Positions 19,032-28,490 of a stretch of 64,000 nt of DNA are shown piece by piece; position 1 is the stretch's first letter, and each line of letters starts with the position of its first letter. The notes beneath the pieces are model-generated. The model saw nothing but the letters and a program-made list of their open reading frames with translations. It was not told the origin of the DNA and made no database searches. Where the stretch lies: positions 1,364,001 to 1,428,000 of the forward strand of contig NC_015145.1 in the NCBI RefSeq assembly GCF_000189535.1. The letters run 5' to 3'. Source of the stretch: Pseudarthrobacter phenanthrenivorans Sphe3. GTDB lineage: Bacteria > Actinomycetota > Actinomycetes > Actinomycetales > Micrococcaceae. The translations under genes and the position numbers were made by a program.

Positions 19032-21688
19032 CGTCCACAGAAGGACTGCGTCCCCGCACCGGGGCGCGCCCCTCCCGGCAGCGTGCCGGCCGGGGAGCGG
19101 CCCTGGCCCAGGACAGTTCCGCTTTCGCCACCGGCCAGCCGGCCTGGCATTTCCTGGTGGACGCCGGGGCCATGACCGCACTGCTGGGGCTGGGGCTGCT
19201 CGGCTTCGGACTCAGTTTCGGCGGCGACCCGTACTACCTTGTCTCCGGCTTCGGCGGCATCATCCTTGGCCTGGCAATCGGCGCCGCCAACGCGCACCTG
19301 CGGCTCGGGCTCCTCATCACCACCGCCCTCGCCCTCGGCGCCTACCTGGTCTTCGGCACGCTGCTTGCGGTGCCGGACTCGGCAATCGCCGGCTTCGTCC
19401 CCACGCTCGACTCGCTGCGCACCCTGCTGCTGGGCGTGGTGTTTGCGTGGAAGGACATGCTGACTGTCGGTGTCCCCGTGGGGACCGCGGGCGGCGTCCT
19501 GATCGTCCCCTTCCTGAGTTCCCTGATCACCGCGCTGGTGGCCGCCATCCTGACGTGGCGCCTCAAAAGTCCGTACTTCCCCCTCCTGCCGGTGCTGGTC
19601 CTGTTCGTCACCGGCATTGCGTTCAGCACCAATGCGGCCTTCCTCACCCTCGAGCGCGGCATCGGCCTGACGGTACTGGGCATCGCCTGGGCAACGTTCC
19701 GTCGGGATGCGCTCCGGAGAAGCAGCACCCGGAAAGTTGCCGTCAACAATCCTCAGGCGGATTCCGCCACGGCACAACGGGCCAGGATCCGGAGGCTGGG
19801 GATGGCAGCCGGGGTCATCGCAGCCAGCGTGGCCGTCACGGCGTTGTCCGCCCCGCTGGTGACTGCCGGCAGTGAGCGGAAGGTCCTGCGGAACGTGGTG
19901 GTCCCGCCCTTCGATCCGAAGGACTACATCACGCCGCTGGCCAGTTTCCGCACGTTTGTGAAGGACAAGAAGGACGACACCCTGTTCGTGGTCAAGGGCT
20001 TGCCCCGGGACGGACGCATCCGCCTGGGTGCGCTGGATGCCTTCAACGGTACCAATTACACGATGGATCCCAACGGCTCGGGCAACTTCAGCAAGGTGGG
20101 GGATACCGAGTCGATCAACACCCTCGCCAATACCTCCGGGGTGGTGGCCACCAACGATTACGCCATCAACATCACTGTCGAGGACTACCAGGGATTCTTC
20201 GTCCCAGGCGGCCGCAAGACCACCGGCCTGAGCTTTGCTGACAGCGCCTCGGCTGCCGCGTCAGGCCTGTACTTCAACTCCGGCACGGATACTGCCGTGA
20301 CCACAAACGGGCTGTCCCGCGGCGATTCCTACCGGGTCCAGGTGTCGGATCCGGTGAAGCTCGAGCACGGGCAGCTGACTCAGTACGACTTTGCGAAACT
20401 GTCCCTGCCCGACGCCGTCGAAGTGCCGCCCGTGGTGGGTTCGCAGGCCAATGACCTTTCCTCGGATGCCCCCACTGCCATTGACCGGGTGCGCCAGATT
20501 GAGGCGCACTTCCAAAAAACAGGTGCCTTCAGCAACGGCCTGGTCAGTGAAGGCCAGCTCCCCAGCGTCTCCGGCCACGGTTCAGCCAGGATCAGGAACC
20601 TGCTCACGGCCAAGCAGATGCTCGGCGACGACGAACAGTATGCCGTGGCCATGTCGCTGATGCTGCGCCACCTTGGCATTCCATCGCGCGTGGTGATGGG
20701 CTTCTACCCTGAGCCCACCAGTCCGGAGAACGGCGCTGGCGAGGTCAGGATCACCGGCAAGGACGTGCACGCGTGGGTGGAGGTGGCCTTTGAACGTGTG
20801 GGCTGGGTGAGCTTCGATCCCACGCCGCCCAAGGACAACATCCCCATCCCGCCGGATCCGGAGAACAAGTCCAAGCCCAAGCCCCAGGTTCTGCAGCCGC
20901 CGCCCCCGCCGCAGGAGCCCGCTGACCTTCCGCCTGACTCGTCACCCGACGCCCTGGACGCGGACCAGAAGAAGAACAACCCCTGGCTTTTCTGGGGAGC
21001 GCTTCTGGGCGCGCTGGGGATTGCCCTGATCCCGGTCGGGATCCTTGCGTTGCCGCTCCTGCTCATCGCCCTGCTTAAAGCACGACGGCGGAAGTCGCGG
21101 TTCAGCGACGGCCATCCCGCCCAGCGAGTGGGCGGAGGATGGAGCGAGGTGGTCAGCCTGGCAACAGACATGGGGGCGGCACTGGACACCCGGGCCACCC
21201 GGCGTGAAAGCGCTGCCGTCCTGGCGGAGGCATTCCCGGCCGTGGGTGGCACCACCACCATGCTGGCCAGGCGCGCGGACGCGTCCATCTTCGGGGCGGG
21301 CCAGCCCAGCGAGGACGAGGTGCGGGAGTACTGGACCATTGTGGACAGCTCCCTCAAGGAAATGACTTCCACTGCCGGCTTCTGGCACCGGCAGCAGGCA
21401 AGGTTCTCGCCGCGCTCGCTCCTTGCCGATGCGCGCAACGCCTTGGCGCTCCGGGGCAAGGGGGCGTTGCCTGCCCTGGCAGCCCTTACTCCGGCCGCCC
21501 GCCGGCGCCGCCCCGAGGGGACGGGTGCAGTGGGATGGCCAGGGGAGGGCAGCAACCCGGCCCTGCCTCCGGTGCACGAACACCGGGAGCAACCGCCCGC
21601 ACAGCAACCGCCGGCCGGGGAACCTTCCGGCCAAGAAACCCCAGCCGGGGATCCCCAAGGCAAGGACCACGGGAACCATGAGCGCTGA
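19028..21688 (+). CDS. Transglutaminase-fold membrane protein (TgpA-like), catalytic Cys replaced by Asp
   Basis: 886 residues, ATG overlapping the DUF58 stop. The N-terminal half has about seven membrane helices (residues 40-290), then an extracellular region, then the transglutaminase core (about 480-600), a proline-rich linker, another membrane helix (about 655-680) and a cytoplasmic tail. In active relatives the core reads G-C-E-Q or similar before the helix ending LGIPSRVV. Here it reads LGDDEQYA, so Asp535 stands where the nucleophilic Cys is expected. The other triad residues remain: His581 (DVHAWVEV) and Asp597 (SFDPTPP). It may be a pseudoenzyme that binds rather than crosslinks. The next gene overlaps by 11 bp. 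Confidence 0.9.
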   Translation: MTSTEGLRPRTGARPSRQRAGRGAALAQDSSAFATGQPAWHFLVDAGAMTALLGLGLLGFGLSFGGDPYYLVSGFGGIILGLAIGAANAHLRLGLLITTALALGAYLVFGTLLAVPDSAIAGFVPTLDSLRTLLLGVVFAWKDMLTVGVPVGTAGGVLIVPFLSSLITALVAAILTWRLKSPYFPLLPVLVLFVTGIAFSTNAAFLTLERGIGLTVLGIAWATFRRDALRRSSTRKVAVNNPQADSATAQRARIRRLGMAAGVIAASVAVTALSAPLVTAGSERKVLRNVVVPPFDPKDYITPLASFRTFVKDKKDDTLFVVKGLPRDGRIRLGALDAFNGTNYTMDPNGSGNFSKVGDTESINTLANTSGVVATNDYAINITVEDYQGFFVPGGRKTTGLSFADSASAAASGLYFNSGTDTAVTTNGLSRGDSYRVQVSDPVKLEHGQLTQYDFAKLSLPDAVEVPPVVGSQANDLSSDAPTAIDRVRQIEAHFQKTGAFSNGLVSEGQLPSVSGHGSARIRNLLTAKQMLGDDEQYAVAMSLMLRHLGIPSRVVMGFYPEPTSPENGAGEVRITGKDVHAWVEVAFERVGWVSFDPTPPKDNIPIPPDPENKSKPKPQVLQPPPPPQEPADLPPDSSPDALDADQKKNNPWLFWGALLGALGIALIPVGILALPLLLIALLKARRRKSRFSDGHPAQRVGGGWSEVVSLATDMGAALDTRATRRESAAVLAEAFPAVGGTTTMLARRADASIFGAGQPSEDEVREYWTIVDSSLKEMTSTAGFWHRQQARFSPRSLLADARNALALRGKGALPALAALTPAARRRRPEGTGAVGWPGEGSNPALPPVHEHREQPPAQQPPAGEPSGQETPAGDPQGKDHGNHER

Positions 21689-23276
21689 CCTCCAGGCATG
21701 CACCCGCTGCCGGCAGCCGGTGCGCTTGGGGGCTGCCTTCTGCACCTCCTGCGGAGCGCCGCAGCCGAACCGCGCGGCACGCAGCAACCTGAACGCGAAC
21801 GCCGGACGTACCCCCGGCGCGGCGCCGCAGCCTGGCGGTCCGGCTGCCCATGCGCCGGCGATTCCCGGTACTATCCCGGTAGTACAAAGGCCACCGGCAC
21901 ATGAGTCCGCGGGCCTCGCAGACGCAGGCACCGGGCGGGGGAGCGCCGGCGGTTCCACCGCACAGCCGGTGGCCGTCCCAGGGGGAGGAACGGGAATGGC
22001 AGTGAACCTTCAGCTTGTTCCGGCTGCCGCCGGCAAGCGGCTAGGCGCTGCGGTCATCGACTGGCTGCCGCCGCTGGCAGTGCTGGTGGTGACGTTCGCC
22101 GTCGGCTTTGCCGGGATCACCCGCAGCCGCAGCGGGCAATTCATCGTGTACGACACCGGGTCGCTGGTGTTGTTCGGGGGCATTGGACTCGGCCTGGCCT
22201 TGGTGTACCTGTTCGTTGTCATGGGAATCGAAGCCAGGACCGGCAAGACGCCCGGAAACCTCGCCATGGGCATCCGGAGCGCGGACAACGACGGCTATGC
22301 GCCCGGCGCCGGGGCAGTTTTCCTCCGCGGCCTCATTACCGGTGCCGGCGTGCTGCTGGCCGTGCTGGCAGCGATCCTGGTGGTGGTCTTCAAATGGTTC
22401 GGCACTGCGCTGTTCATCCTGGCGCCCCTGCTGCTGGCCGGCGCCGCCTGGGCCGTGCTGGTGGTGGTGTCCAACAACTGGGACAAGAACGGCCGCCTTC
22501 GCGGCTGGCACGATAAAGCCGCAAAAACCCTCGCCTTCGATGTAAAGGCGGGGCGCGATCCCGTGACAACCGGTGGTATCCAGGGCCCGTACAGCTTCGC
22601 GCCGCTGGACCTGCCGCCTGTCCAGCAGGTGCTGTCCCCGGTGGCAGGCGCCGCAGCCCGGGCCCACAGTGCACCTGCCCAGGCCGCGTCTGCCCTGCAC
22701 CCCCCGGCGCAGGCCGGATCCGTGCAGTCCCCGGCTCCCCTGAACCCGCAGCCGCAGCCGCAGCTGCAGCCGCAGACCATGCCGTCGCAGACGATGCCAT
22801 ACACCGCCCCGTCCTCTTTCGCGCCGCCGTCAGGTCCCGCCGTCGGAGCACCTGCGCCTGTTGGCCAGGGCCACCGGCAGCCGGTGGACGACGAGGACGT
22901 CGAACGCACCCAGGTCCGGCCAGGAGCGGGCGGGCCTCCGCCGGTGGCGGTCCTTCGGATCAGGCTCGACGACGGCCGCGACTTCCAGCTCGACCGCAGC
23001 GTCCTGCTGGGCCGGAACCCCGTAGGCCAGGCAGGCGAGCAGCATGCCCAGCTGCTGGCAGTCGAGGATCCGGGCCGCTCCATCTCCAAGACCCACCTCC
23101 ACCTCCTGACCGATGGTGCCGGAGTGTGGGTGACGGACCGGAATTCCACGAACGGCAGCGCGGTCACGGCCCCGAACGGTGTCCGCACGCCCCTCGTGCC
23201 CGGTGTTCCCACTTTTGTTACCCCCGGATCCAGCGTCCACTTCGGGGACCGTACCTTTTACCTAGGACAGGCATGA
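21678..23276 (+). CDS. Zinc-ribbon / RDD membrane / FHA domain protein
   Basis: 532 residues from ATG 21678, overlapping the previous gene by 11 bp. An N-terminal zinc ribbon has C8-x-x-C11 and C22-x-x-C25. A proline-rich linker leads to an RDD domain with four hydrophobic segments (about residues 115-275: RLGAAVIDWLPP, then GKTPGNLAMGIRSAD). A long Pro/Gln/Ala-rich linker follows, then a C-terminal FHA domain (about 415-525: LLGRNPVG, RSISKTHLHLLTD, NSTNGS). FHA domains bind phosphothreonine, so this protein should place a phospho-dependent docking site at the membrane. The kinase and phosphatase encoded downstream are the likely writers and erasers. The PP2C start overlaps its stop (ATGA). 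Confidence 0.9.
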   Translation: MSADLQACTRCRQPVRLGAAFCTSCGAPQPNRAARSNLNANAGRTPGAAPQPGGPAAHAPAIPGTIPVVQRPPAHESAGLADAGTGRGSAGGSTAQPVAVPGGGTGMAVNLQLVPAAAGKRLGAAVIDWLPPLAVLVVTFAVGFAGITRSRSGQFIVYDTGSLVLFGGIGLGLALVYLFVVMGIEARTGKTPGNLAMGIRSADNDGYAPGAGAVFLRGLITGAGVLLAVLAAILVVVFKWFGTALFILAPLLLAGAAWAVLVVVSNNWDKNGRLRGWHDKAAKTLAFDVKAGRDPVTTGGIQGPYSFAPLDLPPVQQVLSPVAGAAARAHSAPAQAASALHPPAQAGSVQSPAPLNPQPQPQLQPQTMPSQTMPYTAPSSFAPPSGPAVGAPAPVGQGHRQPVDDEDVERTQVRPGAGGPPPVAVLRIRLDDGRDFQLDRSVLLGRNPVGQAGEQHAQLLAVEDPGRSISKTHLHLLTDGAGVWVTDRNSTNGSAVTAPNGVRTPLVPGVPTFVTPGSSVHFGDRTFYLGQA

Positions 23277-24208
23277 ACCAACAGCCCGCCAATGTTCCCT
23301 CCAGCTTCGAGACAGGCTTGCGCCTGAGCTACGGCTACGGGACGGACCGGGGACTCCGCCGGGAGCTCAACGAGGATTCCTACATTGCATCCGATCCGGT
23401 GTTCGCGGTGGCCGACGGCATGGGAGGCCATGAAGCCGGCGAGGTCGCCAGCGGCATGTGTGTCCGTGCCCTGGCGGCCATACCCCAGCTCGCCACAGGC
23501 GAACGGAGTGTGACGGCTGCGGTCCTCCAGCAGTACCTGGTCACGGCGGACAACTCCATCCGCGAGGCGACCGGCGCGCGCGCCGGGACCACCCTCACGG
23601 GTGCCGTGGTGGTGGAACAAATGGGCATGCCCTACTGGCTGGTGATGAACATCGGCGATTCCCGCACCTACCGCCTCAGCCAGGGGCGGTTCGAGCAGAT
23701 CAGTGTGGACCATTCCGAGGTCCAGGAACTCGTGGATGCGGGTGAAATTACTGCGGAGGAAGCCACTGTGCACCCCCGCCGGCACGTGGTGACCCGCGCC
23801 TTGGGGACCGGCGACGAGACCGAGGCCGACTACTGGCTGCTTCCGGTGGAGGAAGGGGACCGTGTCATGGTGTGCTCGGACGGGCTCACCGGTGAACTGA
23901 CGGACGAGCACATCCTTCGGATCCTCAGCACGGTAGGCGATCCCCAGGAGGCCACCGACGCCCTCATCCAGGCGGCCCTGCGCAACGGGGGCAGCGATAA
24001 CGTCACCGTCATCGTGGTGGACGCCAGGAACGTCCTGAACGACGACGGCGCTGCCACCACCGCGCCCCGGCAGGCCGCCGGAGACGCTGACGAAGATACG
24101 CTGCCCCGTGCGCGTGCCCAGGGACGGCAGGCTGCGCAGCCGTTATCCCACGAGGAGGCCGGAACGGCGTCCGGGGAGAGCAGTGAAAGCACCGATGGCC
24201 GGCACTAG
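23273..24208 (+). CDS. PP2C-family Ser/Thr protein phosphatase
   Basis: 311 residues, ATG at 23273 overlapping the previous stop by four bases. The PP2C/Stp motifs are complete: R-x-x-NEDSY (residues 30-37), the metal-binding D48 in VADGMGGHEAG, NIGDSRTYR (about 125), CSDGLTGEL (about 200) and GGSDNVTVIVV (about 240). A 60-residue acidic tail follows. There is no membrane segment, so it is cytoplasmic. It should dephosphorylate the kinase encoded two genes downstream and the targets of that kinase, including FHA partners. The bifidobacterial PFNA cluster also carries a PP2C gene (prpC). The following gene overlaps it by 26 bp. Confidence 0.95.
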   Translation: MNQQPANVPSSFETGLRLSYGYGTDRGLRRELNEDSYIASDPVFAVADGMGGHEAGEVASGMCVRALAAIPQLATGERSVTAAVLQQYLVTADNSIREATGARAGTTLTGAVVVEQMGMPYWLVMNIGDSRTYRLSQGRFEQISVDHSEVQELVDAGEITAEEATVHPRRHVVTRALGTGDETEADYWLLPVEEGDRVMVCSDGLTGELTDEHILRILSTVGDPQEATDALIQAALRNGGSDNVTVIVVDARNVLNDDGAATTAPRQAAGDADEDTLPRARAQGRQAAQPLSHEEAGTASGESSESTDGRH

Positions 24209-26015
24209 CTACGTTCCGGGCGCATGGCTGGGGATCCTCCGCTCCCGCACCGCTGTCCTCCTGGGCCCGGACACTCCGCCGGTCATGGCACGCGCCGTAT
24301 GGGACCTGCTGGCGAGCAAACCGCAGGTGCACGAGGTGCTCCACGCCCTCACCAGCAGCTCGGGAGGATCACTCACGCAGATTCCGTCGTTTGGCATGCT
24401 CGACTTCTCCGGAACTTTGCGGGTGTTCCTCCGCGGTGACCTCGACCTCGCCGTGGAACTCCCGGGCGGCCCCGTGGAACTTGACGGGCGGGACGTAACC
24501 ACCTGGAACGAGCGGCGGTTCGCCCTGGCCGGATCATGCCGTCTGACTGTTCCAGGCGCAGGGCCGGGGGACCGGCCGGAGCTGCCCCTGGGGGAAGGCA
24601 TGGTCCTGCTGCAGTCCCTGTCCATCGCGCTGGCTCCGGGACTACAGGAACTGCAGCCTGCCCAGCCTGCACCTGCGGCCGTTCCGGTTAATTCCGCGGG
24701 CATAGCTGATATCCATCCCGCGGAGCCGGCCAATGCCGACGTCCAGGACACGACGATCGCGCCGGAGCAGGAAGCGTCCGCCGAAACTGTTCTGGGCCTC
24801 CCCGACGACGATACGCACCTTGATGGGGCCGCCCCTGCTCAAGACCCGAGCGTGACAGGTGGCAGGGACGCAACCGGGCAGGACACGGCCGGACAGGACA
24901 TGGCCGGGCAGGACACAGCCGGACAGGACATGGCCGGGCAGGACACGGCCGGACAGGAGACGGCCGGACAGGGCGGCAATGACCAGACCACTTCGTACGA
25001 CCACTTGTGGGAGCGCACCGTCATGCGGAGCATCGAGGACGCCGCGGTCCGCGACGAGACCGAAACGGATAAGGCGTTGATTGCCGGCGCCATTCCCGCG
25101 GTCCAGGGAGGCGCGCAGCTTCCGATTGCTGCTCCGGATGACTCCTCTGCTTCGGATGACACCTCAGCCCAGGCCGGAACAGAGGAGGAAGAGGCCGCAC
25201 CGGCTTCAGCTTCCGCCCCGCAACCGGCGGCCCCAGTCCGGCCGGCCGCTGTCCTGATTGATTCGGTGCCGTGGCGGACCGGAACCGGCACAACGCCCGT
25301 AGCCGGAACAACGCCGGGTGCCGGAACAGCGCGGGGTGCTGGAACAGCGCCCGGGGAAGATCCAGCCACGCCGCAGGCACCCACGCCCGCTTCGCCGCCC
25401 AACACCGCCGGACCTGCGGCGGGCACCGCAGCGGACCGGCAGCATCCGGCCTTTACCGCCTTTGACGGTGACCACGACGGACAGACGGTTCTGAAGAGCA
25501 ACGTCGGTACGGCCGGCGGGCACTCCGCCTCCGTTGCTGCCGACGACGCGGCAGGCGGTCCCACCGTCCTCGCCCGGGTCTGCAGCCAGGGCCACGCGAA
25601 CCCGCCCACCCGCGCCCAGTGCGCCGGCTGCGGCGCCGCGCTGCTGCCGGACGCCGTGCAGGTTCCCCGCCCCCGCCTCGGACGGGTGCGCGTGTCCACT
25701 GGCGAGCTCCTGGACCTCGACCAGTCGCTGGTAATCGGAAGGCAACCGTCCGTGTCCAGGGTCCAGGGCGGCAGCATGCCCCGGCTGGTCCAGGTGCCAA
25801 GTCCGGAAGGGGACATCTCGCGCTCGCATGTGGAGGTCCGCCTGGAGGGCTGGCACGTCATGCTGTGCGACCTGAAAGCCACCAACGGCACGGTCCTGGT
25901 ACGGGAAGGCCAGCCTCCGCGCCGCCTCGCCCAGAACGAGATGGCCATCCTTCTGGACGGGGACATCGCTGAGTTGGGAGACAACATCTCGTTGCGTTTT
26001 GAGGAGATTCCTTGA
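24183..26015 (+). CDS. FHA domain protein with zinc-ribbon-like motif and coding minisatellite
   Basis: 610 residues from GTG 24183, placed just behind GGGGAGAG and inside the PP2C gene (26-bp overlap); ATG 24195 is an alternative. Residues 1-150 form an unrecognised alpha/beta domain (SYVPGAWLGILRSRTAVLLG). Residues 150-450 are low-complexity and acidic, including a 5-residue repeat GQD(T/M)A from about 233 to 263. A C-x-x-x-H-x-N-P and C-x-x-C-G motif precedes the C-terminal FHA domain (about 500-608: VIGRQP, DISRSHVEV, DLKATNGT). The key FHA Arg, Ser and His are present. It is a cytoplasmic phosphothreonine reader, probably for the adjacent kinase, whose TTG start overlaps its stop. Confidence 0.88.
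   Translation: MKAPMAGTSYVPGAWLGILRSRTAVLLGPDTPPVMARAVWDLLASKPQVHEVLHALTSSSGGSLTQIPSFGMLDFSGTLRVFLRGDLDLAVELPGGPVELDGRDVTTWNERRFALAGSCRLTVPGAGPGDRPELPLGEGMVLLQSLSIALAPGLQELQPAQPAPAAVPVNSAGIADIHPAEPANADVQDTTIAPEQEASAETVLGLPDDDTHLDGAAPAQDPSVTGGRDATGQDTAGQDMAGQDTAGQDMAGQDTAGQETAGQGGNDQTTSYDHLWERTVMRSIEDAAVRDETETDKALIAGAIPAVQGGAQLPIAAPDDSSASDDTSAQAGTEEEEAAPASASAPQPAAPVRPAAVLIDSVPWRTGTGTTPVAGTTPGAGTARGAGTAPGEDPATPQAPTPASPPNTAGPAAGTAADRQHPAFTAFDGDHDGQTVLKSNVGTAGGHSASVAADDAAGGPTVLARVCSQGHANPPTRAQCAGCGAALLPDAVQVPRPRLGRVRVSTGELLDLDQSLVIGRQPSVSRVQGGSMPRLVQVPSPEGDISRSHVEVRLEGWHVMLCDLKATNGTVLVREGQPPRRLAQNEMAILLDGDIAELGDNISLRFEEIP
24881..24970 (+). repeat. In-frame minisatellite, three 30-bp units
   Basis: Three tandem 30-bp units at 24881-24910, 24911-24940 and 24941-24970 differ at only a few positions. 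Each unit is itself two 15-bp half-units encoding GQDTA/GQDMA-type pentapeptides. All copies preserve the frame. Such arrays commonly vary in copy number between strains. Confidence 0.9.
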
Positions 26016-27700
26016 GTTCCAAACGGCCGGTAGCGCCGCCGCCCCGCATCCCGGGCTTCACCTATGTCAGCCTGCTCGGTTCGGGCGGGTTCTCGGATGT
26101 CTACCTGTACGAACAGGACAGGCCGCGCCGCAAGGTGGCAGTCAAAGTACTGCTTTCGGACCTGAAGACGGAGGGCGCCCGCAGACGCTTCGAGTCCGAG
26201 GCCAACCTGATGGCCCAGCTGTCCTCGCACCCGTACATCGTCACCATCTTCGAAGCGGAAGTCACGGATGACGGACATTCCTACCTGGCCATGGAGTACT
26301 GCTCCCGGCCCAGCCTGGACGTCCGGTACCGCCGCCAGCGGTTCAGCGTGGACGAAGTCCTGGCCGTCGGCATCCAGGTTGCCTCCGCCGTCGAGACAGC
26401 GCACCGGGCCGGCATCGCCCACCGTGACATCAAGCCCGCCAACATCCTGGTCACGGACTACAACCGCCCTGCCCTGACGGACTTCGGCATTTCCGGCACC
26501 CTGGCCGGGGATGCCGACGACGAGTCAGGCATGTCCATCCCCTGGTCTCCGCCGGAACAATTCACTGACGGGCCGGTGGACGGCGTGATGGTGGATGTGT
26601 GGGCCCTGGGCGCCACGCTGTACACCCTCCTGGCGGGCCGGTCCCCGTTTGTGCTGCCCGGCGCTGATAACTCCCAGCGCGAGTTGATCAGCCGGATCAG
26701 CAACGCGCCGCTGCCACGCCTGGGCCGCGCCGACGTCCCCGAGTCGCTGGAACTGGCGCTCTCGACGGCGATGGCCAAGTTGCCGCAGTCCCGCTATTCG
26801 TCCGCGCACGCCTTCGCCCTTGCCCTGCAACGGATCCAGGCCGAGCTCAACCTGGCAGTCACGCCCTTCGAAGTACTGGAGGAGCCGCACCAGGATGATG
26901 GCCATCCGGACGACGGCGCCGAAGAAACGCGCGTCCGCAGCATTGCGTCTATCGATCCGGAACGGACGGGCAGCGCGCCAACCTTTCCTGCCCGCACCTG
27001 GCCGCAGGATGGCCGGGGGCAGGGGGCAGGGGAGGCACCGCCGTCGAAATTTCCACCGCCGGCGCCTTCGCCTGCGCCCGCGCCCGTGGCACAGGAGTGG
27101 GCCCAGGCCACCGTCCTGCGCGGTCCCGCCGGCAGCGCCTCCGCAGCCCGCGATGATGAGCCAACTGCCGCCGGCCGCCCTGTCCGGGACGCCGACGCCG
27201 CGGACACCACCATCCATCGGCCGGCGAGGGTGGAGGAACCCGAAAATGTTCCTGTGCAGCCCGCCGACCGCGGGAAACGGAACCTCTGGCTGGCGGTCTC
27301 TGGCGGCACCTTGCTGGCCCTTGCAGCCGTGGTGGGCCTGGTGGTGGCCAACGCCGCCCCGGACGCGCCCACGGCAGTGGAGACCCAGCAGGCCAGCAGG
27401 CCCCCGGCCGATGCACTGGACAACGGCACTGTGCCTGATGTGGAAAGCCTGGCAGGGACGTTGACCCCTGGCGGCGATGCCACGTTCACATGGGTCAACC
27501 CCCAGCCCAAGGAAGGCGACAAGTACAAGTGGCGGGTCTACACCATCGGCGGCGGCGGCGAATACCAGTCGATCGACCAGCCGCCTGTGCAGGTGAAACC
27601 GAATCCTTCGGGGGAGACCTGCATCCAGGTGATGATCGTCCGGTCCGACGGCGCGTTCTCCCCGCTCGAGGAGGGCTCCATCGCCTGCACGGGCTCATGA
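26012..27700 (+). CDS. Transmembrane Ser/Thr protein kinase (PknB-type) with extracellular domain
   Basis: 562 residues from TTG 26012, which overlaps the previous stop (TTGA) and follows GAGGAG. The kinase domain covers residues 15-280: glycine loop GSGGFSDV (23-30), catalytic Lys45 (VAVKVL), HRDIKPAN (Asp139) and DFGIS (157). A Pro/Ala-rich linker leads to one membrane helix (about residues 428-450, LAVSGGTLLALAAVVGLVV). About 100 extracellular residues follow with an FN3-like pattern (TFTWVNPQP, KWRVYTIG, ETCIQVMIVRSDG) and a Cys pair. All catalytic residues are present. It should sense something outside and phosphorylate FHA partners inside. It corresponds to the pkb2 position of the bifidobacterial PFNA cluster. 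Confidence 0.94.
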   Translation: MSSKRPVAPPPRIPGFTYVSLLGSGGFSDVYLYEQDRPRRKVAVKVLLSDLKTEGARRRFESEANLMAQLSSHPYIVTIFEAEVTDDGHSYLAMEYCSRPSLDVRYRRQRFSVDEVLAVGIQVASAVETAHRAGIAHRDIKPANILVTDYNRPALTDFGISGTLAGDADDESGMSIPWSPPEQFTDGPVDGVMVDVWALGATLYTLLAGRSPFVLPGADNSQRELISRISNAPLPRLGRADVPESLELALSTAMAKLPQSRYSSAHAFALALQRIQAELNLAVTPFEVLEEPHQDDGHPDDGAEETRVRSIASIDPERTGSAPTFPARTWPQDGRGQGAGEAPPSKFPPPAPSPAPAPVAQEWAQATVLRGPAGSASAARDDEPTAAGRPVRDADAADTTIHRPARVEEPENVPVQPADRGKRNLWLAVSGGTLLALAAVVGLVVANAAPDAPTAVETQQASRPPADALDNGTVPDVESLAGTLTPGGDATFTWVNPQPKEGDKYKWRVYTIGGGGEYQSIDQPPVQVKPNPSGETCIQVMIVRSDGAFSPLEEGSIACTGS

Positions 27701-27785
27701 GCGCGCCGCTGTCCCCGGTAAGAGCACGGCAAGCAACGGCACGACGGCGATACGTACAGTTCCGCCCAAAGAGGAGGCACGGAAA

Positions 27786-28490
27786 ATGGGGGATCTAGCA
27801 ATAGATTTCTGTGGTGAATGGTACGAACCGTCGGACGAGGACGTGTTCAACATCGGCCGCGAAGGCGACCTGGAAATTGACGACAACCCCTACCTGCACC
27901 GGCAGTTCCTGCAGGTGGCCCGCTACGACGGAATCTGGTGGCTGAGCAACGTGGGGAGCATGCTCTCTGCCACCGTGGCCGACGCCTCTGGCGGCATGCA
28001 GGCCTGGCTCTCGCCCGGTGCCCGCATCCCGCTTGTGTTCAGCCGGACCAGCATCATCTTCACCGCAGGGCCCACCACCTACGAGTTCGCCGTACACCTG
28101 AAAACGCCGTCCTTCCGGCAGGAAGCTCGTGAGGACGACAGTAATGGTGACACCACCATCGGCCCGGTAGTCTTCACCGACTCACAGAAGGCCCTGATCG
28201 TGGCGCTCGCCGAACCAATGCTCCGCCGGGAGGGGACCGGCTTCAGTGCCATTCCCTCCTCGGCGGCTGCCGCCAGGACCCTGGGCTGGGCACTGACCCG
28301 TTTCAACCGGAAGCTGGACAACGTGTGCGACAAACTCGACCGGGTGGGAGTGGCCGGACTGCGCGGCGGCGGCGGCAAACTCGCCACCAACCGCCGCGCC
28401 CGGCTTGTGGAACATGCAGTCACGTCGCACCTCGTCACACCCGACGATCTGTACCTGATTGAGAAGATGAAGGGCATGGACGAAGGATGA
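27786..28490 (+). CDS. FHA-like / winged-helix protein of unknown function
   Basis: 234 residues, ATG at 27786 behind a strong GAGGAGG. The N-terminal 110 residues look like a divergent FHA fold: FNIGREGDLEIDDNPYLHRQF has the Gly-Arg, but the usual Ser-x-x-His is replaced by a Leu-His-Arg arrangement. The C-terminal half (about residues 125-234) resembles a winged helix, with TDSQKALIVALAEPML and a recognition-like ALTRFNRKLDNVCDKL. No membrane segment is seen. An 85-bp gap separates it from the kinase gene, and its stop overlaps the start of the EssC-like ATPase (ATGA), so it is probably a partner of that ATPase. The function is unknown. Confidence 0.75.
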   Translation: MGDLAIDFCGEWYEPSDEDVFNIGREGDLEIDDNPYLHRQFLQVARYDGIWWLSNVGSMLSATVADASGGMQAWLSPGARIPLVFSRTSIIFTAGPTTYEFAVHLKTPSFRQEAREDDSNGDTTIGPVVFTDSQKALIVALAEPMLRREGTGFSAIPSSAAAARTLGWALTRFNRKLDNVCDKLDRVGVAGLRGGGGKLATNRRARLVEHAVTSHLVTPDDLYLIEKMKGMDEG

